24,770 nt of DNA from WTXA01 sp041741995 (GTDB taxonomy: Bacteria; Bacillota; TC1), in the NCBI GenBank assembly GCA_041741995.1, contig JBGSJN010000028.1, positions 1-24,770 on the forward strand, read 5' to 3'. Both the position numbers and the translations under genes were made by a program. A model generated the notes under the pieces. It did not search any database. It had not been told where the DNA came from and saw only the letters and a program-made list of their open reading frames with translations. How positions within the stretch are numbered: position 1 is the stretch's first letter; each line of letters begins with the position of its first letter. This document shows, in pieces, positions 6,104-10,544 of the stretch.

Positions 6104-6238
6104 CTATTTAATCAAGAGGCTAATTTCAACCTGCACGTTGGGATTAACCTTCTCTATTCTTGCTACCATTTCCCCTAGATATTCAATTCTTTTTGGTACA
6201 GTTAGTATTGTAATTCTTATCTTATTACCACCGTTCAT
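6104..6238 (-). CDS. Small phage early protein
   Basis: A 44-residue ORF starting MNGGNKIRITILTVPKRIEY and ending NVQVEISLLIK. The pattern (beta strand, 'PKRIEYL', helix, beta strand) resembles tiny proteins encoded just after cro in Gram-positive phages. GGAGG lies 7 bases before the ATG. It follows the 39-residue ORF by 15 bases. Function unknown. Confidence 0.62.
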   Translation of the reverse strand: MNGGNKIRITILTVPKRIEYLGEMVARIEKVNPNVQVEISLLIK

Positions 6239-6253
6239 CACCAATCCTCCTTT

Positions 6254-6373
6254 CTATATTTCAATTGTTTTCTTACTAAAGCAGAATACTTTTCCAAATA
6301 TATTTATCTGTAACCATGATTCTGCATATCTTTTGTTGTTTGTTTCGTATTTTGTTATATAATGTTTTATCAT
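6254..6373 (-). CDS. Small phage early protein
   Basis: A 39-residue ORF, MIKHYITKYETNNKRYAESW and then LQINIFGKVFCFSKKTIEI. The 'KRYAESW.Q.N.FG..FCFS' pattern is one I recognise from small prophage early proteins without assigned function. The frame is open up to 6511, but that extension would lie over the cro-like gene; the ATG at 6373 has AAAGGAG with 6 bases spacing. It probably shares the leftward transcript that starts before cro. Confidence 0.66.
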   Translation of the reverse strand: MIKHYITKYETNNKRYAESWLQINIFGKVFCFSKKTIEI

Positions 6374-6403
6374 CTCGTTCTCCTTTCTATTGCGTTCTGT
6401 ATC

Positions 6404-6414
6404 CACGTTACGTG
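6404..6414. promoter_or_regulatory. Isolated CAC-N5-GTG operator beyond cro
   Basis: CACGTTACGTG, embedded in CCACGTTACGTGTC, has the same form as the operator at 6655-6665 (CCACGTATCGTGTC). It lies between the cro-like gene and the next small gene, about 250 bases from the main operator group. It may allow looping or a roadblock by the CI-type repressor. Confidence 0.55.
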
Positions 6415-6419
6415 TCATA

Positions 6420-6617
6420 TTAATTAAAAAAAATATCCTCAACACTTGTTTTATAGTACTTTGAAAATTTAACTTTAATCTCATCTCTAGGTATTCTTTT
6501 ACCTGTTTCATACATTGCTAGAGCTGAAAGGCTAATATTCAAATCAGTTGCTACTGACTCTCTAGATTTATCACCTCTAAGCTTTATTAATCTTTTAGCC
6601 ATTTTATCTTTATTCAT
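6420..6617 (-). CDS. Cro-like XRE-family repressor
   Basis: A 65-residue protein that is a single Cro/CI-type helix-turn-helix: MAKRLIKLRGDKSRESVATD, then LNISLSALAMYETGKRIPRD and a C-terminal helix FSKYYKTSVEDIFF. It is divergent from the CI-type gene and is the first gene of the leftward lytic transcript, the standard position of Cro. The start is supported by GGAGG 7 bases upstream. It should compete with CI at the operators at 6655-6711. An alternative role as an antirepressor cannot be excluded from sequence. Confidence 0.88.
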   Translation of the reverse strand: MNKDKMAKRLIKLRGDKSRESVATDLNISLSALAMYETGKRIPRDEIKVKFSKYYKTSVEDIFFN

Positions 6618-6640
6618 TTAGTCACCTCCTACCTGAGTTA

Positions 6641-6669
6641 ATAATAAACTATTCCACGTATCGTGTCAA
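6641..6669 (-). promoter_or_regulatory. Leftward lytic promoter (PR-like) of cro
   Basis: On the minus strand a perfect -35 TTGACA (6664-6669) is followed after 17 bases by -10 TATTAT (6641-6646). The operator at 6655-6665 overlaps the -35 box and spacer, and the one at 6670-6680 abuts the -35 box, so bound repressor would block RNA polymerase. The promoter faces the cro-like gene. Confidence 0.85.
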
Positions 6670-6711
6670 CACATATTGTGATATTTTTATATAAAATATT
6701 CACATTTAGTG
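6655..6711. promoter_or_regulatory. Three-site CI/Cro operator region
   Basis: Three sites share the form CAC-N5-GTG: CACGTATCGTG at 6655-6665, CACATATTGTG at 6670-6680 and CACATTTAGTG at 6701-6711. Their centres are 15 and 31 bases apart. The two left sites cover the leftward promoter. The right site lies just before TATTAT at 6713-6718, a possible -10 for the CI-type gene, which suggests autoregulation. Confidence 0.75.
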
Positions 6712-6744
6712 ATATTATGTATTTATGAAATATTTGGAGGAATT

Positions 6745-7335
6745 ATGAATAAATTTGGAGTTAATTTAAAAAAGTTTAGATTGAATAAAAGTATGACCCA
6801 GGGTGACCTAGCAGATGCAGTGAATCTATCTAGGAGTGCTATTAGCATGTATGAAAATGGAGAGAGAGAACCCGATTTCGAAACTTTGGAGCTTATAGCT
6901 GATTATTTTAATGTGGATATGAATAACCTACTCGGAGATGTTAAACCATTAAAAGAATCAACAGGAAGAAGGATTCCACTCCTTGGAACAATAGCTGCAG
7001 GAGTTCCAATAGAAGCAATAGAGAATATAGAAGATTATTTTAATTTAGATTCAAAGATTAAAGCCGACTATGCACTAAGAATAAAAGGCGATTCAATGAT
7101 AAACGTAAATATACGAAATGGAGATATTGTATTTATTAGAAAGCAGTCATGTATAGAGAATGGCGAAATAGGAGCTATTTTGGTGGATGGAGAGGCTACA
7201 CTGAAAAGGTTCTATAGAATGGATGGTCATGTTGTGTTACAGGCTGAGAACCCAAATTTTCAACCCATAATAGTAGAAAAGGGAGAAGTAATAGTATTGG
7301 GTAAAATGGTAGCTAGTTTAAGAGAATATAAATAA
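6745..7335 (+). CDS. CI-type self-cleaving phage repressor (XRE plus S24 peptidase)
   Basis: A 196-residue lysogeny repressor. Residues 5-62 form the XRE helix-turn-helix (TQGDLADAVNLSRSAISMYE), and residues 77-194 form a LexA/CI-type S24 autopeptidase. The cleavage site Ala85-Gly86 (TIAAGVP), nucleophile Ser117 (GDSM) and general-base Lys154 (ATLKRF) are all present. It should therefore be inactivated by RecA-stimulated self-cleavage after DNA damage. The ATG at 6745 is preferred over in-frame upstream starts because TTGGAGG sits just before it. It is divergent from cro and is the first gene of the lysogenic block. Confidence 0.93.
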   Translation: MNKFGVNLKKFRLNKSMTQGDLADAVNLSRSAISMYENGEREPDFETLELIADYFNVDMNNLLGDVKPLKESTGRRIPLLGTIAAGVPIEAIENIEDYFNLDSKIKADYALRIKGDSMINVNIRNGDIVFIRKQSCIENGEIGAILVDGEATLKRFYRMDGHVVLQAENPNFQPIIVEKGEVIVLGKMVASLREYK

Positions 7336-7340
7336 GTAAA

Positions 7341-7380
7341 TCTATCTCTATCTGTGCTTATCTATTCTTATCTATGCTTA
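7341..7380. repeat. Four tandem 10-bp repeats upstream of the small RNA
   Basis: Consecutive 10-mers TCTATCTCTA, TCTGTGCTTA, TCTATTCTTA and TCTATGCTTA begin 5 bases after the repressor stop codon. On the other strand they read as GATA-rich repeats. One unit per helical turn suggests a protein-binding array. It lies 30 bases upstream of the -35 box of the predicted small RNA. Confidence 0.55.
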
Positions 7381-7408
7381 TTATTAAATTAAAGTTTAAA
7401 ATTACATA

Positions 7409-7437
7409 TTGTAATACATAGTTATTTAATGTATACT
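7409..7437 (+). promoter_or_regulatory. Promoter of the abiF-type small RNA
   Basis: TTGTAA (7409-7414), a 17-base spacer and TATACT (7432-7437) give a good sigma-A promoter. Transcription would begin at about 7444, in the gap between the repressor and the AbiF gene, 90 bases before the AbiF start codon, which makes a separate short transcript likely. Confidence 0.7.
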
Positions 7438-7443
7438 TACAAC

Positions 7444-7523
7444 AAGTGAACAGTCTCTGAAGTTCTACGTGAAACAGAGATGCATATTAAAGAAGTATAC
7501 TGAAAAGTATACTTCTTTTTTTT
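7444..7523 (+). ncRNA. Predicted abiF-type small RNA upstream of AbiF
   Basis: About 80 nt between a good promoter and a strong terminator. Hairpin 1 pairs TCTCTG (7454-7459) with CAGAGA (7475-7480) around a 15-base loop. The leader GTGAAC (7446-7451) can pair with GTTC-T-AC in that loop (7462-7468, one bulge), giving a pseudoknot. Hairpin 2 is the terminator. An abiF RNA motif is known upstream of AbiF/Abi_2 genes, and recent work describes such RNAs as inhibitors of the HEPN protein. I recognise the arrangement, not the exact consensus sequence, so membership needs a covariance-model search. Confidence 0.72.
7490..7523 (+). terminator. Intrinsic terminator of the small RNA
   Basis: AAGAAGTATACT (7490-7501), loop GAAA, and AGTATACTTCTT (7506-7517) form a perfect 12-bp stem with a GNRA-type tetraloop, followed by a T run to 7523. 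It ends 12 bases before the AbiF ATG, and the AbiF ribosome site starts right after the T run. AbiF would be translated from read-through transcripts, so the hairpin can set the RNA-to-protein ratio. Confidence 0.88.
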
Positions 7524-7535
7524 GAAAGGAGATTA

Positions 7536-8408
7536 ATGAAAAATAAACCCTTTTTAACACATGATAAACTAATTGAAAAATTAGTTGAAAACAAAATAGA
7601 GTTCGATGATAATGTAATTAATATTTTGGAATCAGAAGGATATTACTCGATTATTACTGGTTATAAGGATCTTTTTTTACATGAAAGGAAACCTAAAGAA
7701 ATATATTTTCCGGGGACACATTTAAATGAAATATATTCTTTATTCGATTTTGACAGAGAATTGAGGTTTCTATTTTTAAGAAAGTTAATTAAAGCAGAAA
7801 CTACTTTTAAAACAATGATGGCATACGCCTTCTGTGATACTTATGGAGATGAAGCATATACAGAAATAGCCTCTTTCAAGAAATTAGATAATACTGATAA
7901 GGTTACCGAATTTGCCAAGCTTCAAGATAGAATAAAAAAGATTACCGAGAATGAAAAGAATAAATCAATTGCTCATTATTTAAAAGATCATAAACGTGTT
8001 CCCTTTTGGTTATTAGTGAATTATCTGGACTTTGGTAGTTCCATGTACTTTTACAAATATTTAGATGATAATTTACAAAATCTTATTGCTAAAAATATAG
8101 GTTTGCGACAATTAAGATTGTATAATAAAAAGATTTTTATCGATAAATATGAAATAGCAAAAAATATTAGTGCATTTTCAAGATTTAGAAATCTCTGTGC
8201 TCATGATGAAAGATTCTATTGTACGAATCATGGAGGTTATTCCATTTACACTTTATTTTTAAAGCTTAAAAATCTATTGTCACCAAATGAATATGCATTA
8301 TTAGAATCTGGAATAAAGACAATACATGATCATTATCAGGATTCTTTTATCACTATATCTATTGATGATGTATTTAATGAAATGGGGTTTCCAAAAGACT
8401 GGAAATAA
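7536..8408 (+). CDS. abiF: AbiF/Abi_2 family HEPN abortive-infection protein
   Basis: A 290-residue protein of the Abi_2 (AbiD/AbiF) family. N-terminal signature: a GYYSIITGYKDLF block at 35-47, FPGTHLNEIYSLFDFDRELR at 58-77, then KAETTFKTMMAYAFCDTYG at 86-104. Toward the C-terminus it carries the HEPN RNase motif RX4H as RNLCAH (Arg218 to His223) within SRFRNLCAHDERFY. Family members cause growth arrest or abortive infection, probably by RNA cleavage, and are paired with a small RNA encoded just upstream. AAAGGAG sits 4 bases before the ATG. The gene sits between the repressor and the integrase, the classic slot for prophage cargo expressed in the lysogen. Length and all key residues look intact. 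Confidence 0.9.
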   Translation: MKNKPFLTHDKLIEKLVENKIEFDDNVINILESEGYYSIITGYKDLFLHERKPKEIYFPGTHLNEIYSLFDFDRELRFLFLRKLIKAETTFKTMMAYAFCDTYGDEAYTEIASFKKLDNTDKVTEFAKLQDRIKKITENEKNKSIAHYLKDHKRVPFWLLVNYLDFGSSMYFYKYLDDNLQNLIAKNIGLRQLRLYNKKIFIDKYEIAKNISAFSRFRNLCAHDERFYCTNHGGYSIYTLFLKLKNLLSPNEYALLESGIKTIHDHYQDSFITISIDDVFNEMGFPKDWK

Positions 8409-8447
8409 ATTAGTTATAATTTAAATATATAAGCAAAGGAGAAAGTA

Positions 8448-8885
8448 ATGAAAAAAGTATTAATTATTCTAACAACATTAATGTTTGCATTTGCTTTAAC
8501 AGCATGTGCGAAGGATTCAAAATCTACAGAAAAAAAGGAGGATGAAGTGAAAGAAGTGGTTACAGTTACAGAATCTAAATTCAAACAATTTGAAAATGGC
8601 TTAAAAGAAAAAGGCCTAACATATGAGTTGATCAGTAAATCAGCTGCTATGATAGGTTCCAAGGAAGGCTATGGCTACAAGTTCTCTGATGAAACAATGG
8701 TAGAAATCTATCAATATGATACTACATCTGCTGACTTTATAGATATTAAGGCTAATAATAGAGTTATGATCAAGGAATTCAACATGGGTATACCTGTTGT
8801 AATAAAAGATGACATGGTTATTATGGTGAGCGATGCAGGCGCTAATAAAGATAAAGCACTAGAAATATTCAATTCACTTAAATAA
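8448..8885 (+). CDS. Prophage lipoprotein, possible superinfection exclusion
   Basis: A 145-residue protein with a lipoprotein signal: MKK, hydrophobic residues 4-17, lipobox LTAC with Cys20. A charged spacer (KDSKSTEKKEDEVKEVV) follows, then a globular domain of about 105 residues ending KDKALEIFNSLK. No family is recognised. AAAGGAG lies 6 bases before the ATG; the gene follows abiF by 39 bases with no visible terminator, so they probably share a transcript. Lipoproteins between repressor and integrase block DNA injection of related phages in some temperate streptococcal phages; that role is inferred from position only. Confidence 0.85.
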   Translation: MKKVLIILTTLMFAFALTACAKDSKSTEKKEDEVKEVVTVTESKFKQFENGLKEKGLTYELISKSAAMIGSKEGYGYKFSDETMVEIYQYDTTSADFIDIKANNRVMIKEFNMGIPVVIKDDMVIMVSDAGANKDKALEIFNSLK

Positions 8886-8904
8886 AACGTTTTGAGTTTC
8901 TATT

Positions 8905-8943
8905 AAAAAAAAGAACCCCTCCGCCGGCAAGCAATCAGGGTTC
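8905..8943 (-). terminator. Leftward intrinsic terminator upstream of int
   Basis: On the minus strand GAACCC and GGGTTC (plus positions 8938-8943 and 8913-8918) form a stem around a 19-base GC-rich loop, followed by eight T residues (plus A8 at 8905-8912). On the plus strand no T run follows the stem. It would stop transcripts entering the lysogeny block from the integrase side. Confidence 0.7.
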
Positions 8944-9012
8944 TCATGAATCAATGCCCCTGCTTCACTAGGGACACTAATATTTTATCATATATAAAAG
9001 GAGGTGACAATA

Positions 9013-10101
9013 ATGGCAACATTAAGAAAGGATGGAAGATACCAGGCAAAAGTACAACTGGGCAAAGGTGCAGATGGCAAATATAAGGAAAAGCCTTTTT
9101 ATAGTCGTATTTCGCCTGAAGATGCTGAACAACAAGCCGATGAATATTACAATAAATATATTATAAGAGATTATTCCTTATTAACTGTTACCCAATATCT
9201 TAAAATGTATTTAGATACAAGGCGTCCCACAATACTACCTAATGGAACACTTAAAAAAGAAGACGGGAAGCTTTCACCAACTACAATTGAAGGATATGAA
9301 AACCAACTTAATAAACATATAGATCCATATATAGGTGATATATTATGGGGTGAACTTTCTAGTAAAGAAATAAAAAATTGGATAAGAAAATTAAAAGATA
9401 AAGAAGTCGGTGCTAGAACCATTGAAGCTTCCTATAAATTTGTAAAAAGTGTATATAATTATTCTGTTGAAGAAGAAGACATTGGCGAAAATCCATTAAA
9501 AGGAAGTCCTAGAAAAATATCAGGCTATGTTCCTAAAATTGTGGGCTATATTCCAAAAGAGCATTTCTGGGAAATATTCGAATATGCTAATAAAAGGATG
9601 CAGGCTATTATGTTTATAATTTGGGGTACCGGTTGGAGAGAGGGCGAAATCGCAGGGCTTCAATGGACTGACATAGAAAAGGAAAGAAGCATAATAACCT
9701 TAAGAAGAAATATCATCAGGACTAAACAAGGTCTTGTTATTAAAGCTCTTAAAAATGGTAAGGATAGGGTTACATTTATAAGTGATGAAATATTTGAAGT
9801 GTTTGAAAAATTACCAAAAACTTCAATATTTGTTTTCCCTAATTCACTCGGAAATATCCAAGACCCAAATATTATTGGAAAGCAATTTGAAAAAGTATGT
9901 GCAAAAGCAGGATATGATTACCATATTCACCAGCTTAGACATTCACACGGAACATACGCAGCTGCTAACAATGTTAATCTATTTGCATTAAAACAAAGAA
10001 TGGGTCATTCTGACATAAAAACAACCGAAGGATATATTCATAGCGATGTTAGTATTCAAAAAGAAATAGCTAATTTAGGAGTATTTAAACGCAAGAGTTA
10101 A
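9013..10101 (+). CDS. int: Tyrosine integrase
   Basis: A 362-residue phage integrase. Residues 1-55 form an arm-binding AP2-like domain (LRKDGRYQAKVQLGKGADGK), about 58-155 a SAM-like core-binding domain, and 180-350 the catalytic domain. Catalytic residues are Arg209 (GTGWREGEIAGL), Lys246 or a nearby lysine, His306 and Arg309 (HQLRHS), His332 (GHSDIKTT) and the nucleophile Tyr341. The ATG at 9013 follows AAAGGAGG by 8 bases; an in-frame GTG at 9004 lies in the ribosome site. The gene ends 106 bases from the tRNA-Arg 3' end, matching integration into that tRNA. Confidence 0.95.
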   Translation: MATLRKDGRYQAKVQLGKGADGKYKEKPFYSRISPEDAEQQADEYYNKYIIRDYSLLTVTQYLKMYLDTRRPTILPNGTLKKEDGKLSPTTIEGYENQLNKHIDPYIGDILWGELSSKEIKNWIRKLKDKEVGARTIEASYKFVKSVYNYSVEEEDIGENPLKGSPRKISGYVPKIVGYIPKEHFWEIFEYANKRMQAIMFIIWGTGWREGEIAGLQWTDIEKERSIITLRRNIIRTKQGLVIKALKNGKDRVTFISDEIFEVFEKLPKTSIFVFPNSLGNIQDPNIIGKQFEKVCAKAGYDYHIHQLRHSHGTYAAANNVNLFALKQRMGHSDIKTTEGYIHSDVSIQKEIANLGVFKRKS

Positions 10102-10114
10102 TTTTTTTTATTCA

Positions 10115-10138
10115 AGTTTCGGTGTCAGTTTCGGTGTC
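10115..10138. repeat. Two direct repeats, likely integrase arm-type sites
   Basis: AGTTTCGGTGTC occurs twice head to tail (10115-10126 and 10127-10138), starting 13 bases after the int stop codon and 70 bases from the tRNA 3' end. Short direct repeats in this position are usual arm-type binding sites for the N-terminal domain of tyrosine integrases. Confidence 0.6.
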
Positions 10139-10169
10139 AAGTTAAAAACAATGAATCCAAAAAGGCAAC

Positions 10170-10204
10170 AAAAAAACCCGCAATGTCTACTGACAGTACA
10201 GGTT
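10170..10204 (-). terminator. Terminator of the tRNA operon, on the prophage side
   Basis: On the minus strand AACC (plus 10201-10204) pairs with GGGTT (10175-10179), followed by a run of seven T residues. The inner TGT/ACA segment can extend the stem. It lies 4 bases past the encoded CCA of tRNA-Arg. The stem is short, so this is a moderate call. Confidence 0.5.
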
Positions 10205-10207
10205 AAA

Positions 10208-10240
10208 TGGTGTGCCTTGAGGGATTTGAACCCCCGACCT
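10208..10240. other. Prophage attachment site in the tRNA-Arg 3' end (approximate)
   Basis: The integrase gene, its arm-type repeats and then the tRNA 3' end follow each other, the usual layout of tRNA-integrating elements. The crossover core is probably within the CCA, acceptor and T-arm sequence. The second copy (other attachment site) would be outside the left edge, so the exact core cannot be read here. Confidence 0.6.
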
Positions 10241-10284
10241 CTTGATTCGTAGTCAAGCGCTCTATCCAGCTGAGCTAAAAGCAC
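10208..10284 (-). tRNA. tRNA-Arg (ACG)
   Basis: The acceptor strands GTGCTTT and AAGGCAC pair over 7 bases with one G-U. The D arm is GCTC..GAGC, the anticodon stem CTTGA/TCAAG carries ACG, the T loop is GTTCAAATC, and CCA is encoded. It is the last of three tRNAs on the minus strand and the integration target of the prophage, which regenerates its 3' end. Confidence 0.96.
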
Positions 10285-10290
10285 AAAATT

Positions 10291-10383
10291 TGGCGGAGAA
10301 AGAGGGATTCGAACCCTCGGTACAACTTAACATCGTACACTTGCTTAGCAGGCAAGCGCCTTCAGCCACTCGGCCATTTCTCC
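10291..10383 (-). tRNA. tRNA-Ser (GCT)
   Basis: A 93-nt class II tRNA: acceptor GGAGAAA pairs with TTTCTCC, anticodon stem CTTGC/GCAAG with anticodon GCT, a long variable arm (GTACGATG..TTGTAC region), T loop GGTTCGAATC and encoded CCA. It is 6 bases upstream of tRNA-Arg in the same transcript. Confidence 0.96.
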
Positions 10384-10391
10384 AGCAATAT

Positions 10392-10480
10392 TGGCGGAGA
10401 GGGTGGGATTCGAACCCACGGCCCCTTTCGAAGTCACTGGTTTTCAAGACCAGCTCCTTAAACCGCTCGGACACCTCTCC
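10392..10480 (-). tRNA. tRNA-Ser (TGA)
   Basis: An 89-nt class II tRNA: acceptor GGAGAGG pairs with CCTCTCC, anticodon stem CTGGT/ACCAG with anticodon TGA, a long variable arm, T loop GGTTCGAATC and encoded CCA. It is the first tRNA after the promoter. Confidence 0.96.
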
Positions 10481-10500
10481 AATAATACTAAGCAAGAAAC

Positions 10501-10529
10501 AGTTTACCATATACAAAGATAAAAGTCAA
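10501..10529 (-). promoter_or_regulatory. Promoter of the tRNA operon
   Basis: On the minus strand TTGACT (10524-10529), a 17-base spacer and TAAACT (10501-10506) lie about 20 bases before the first tRNA-Ser. The start point near 10494 leaves a short leader. This is a good match to a housekeeping promoter. Confidence 0.75.
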
Positions 10530-10544
10530 TCACCAAGCAACTAA

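Noticed and set aside
6374..6511. Longer N-terminus of the 39-residue protein
   Set aside because: The extension overlaps the cro-like gene and the operator at 6404; AAAGGAG supports the ATG at 6373.
7341..7380. A CRISPR array
   Set aside because: The units are 10 bases with no spacers between them, and no cas genes are in the window.
8964..8991. int promoter TTCACT-16-TATCAT
   Set aside because: The transcript would start at the ribosome site, leaving almost no leader; too weak to list as a feature.
10242..10544. Open reading frames on both strands over the tRNA cluster
   Set aside because: They are translations of the two tRNA-Ser genes, a classic spurious protein, and have no ribosome site.
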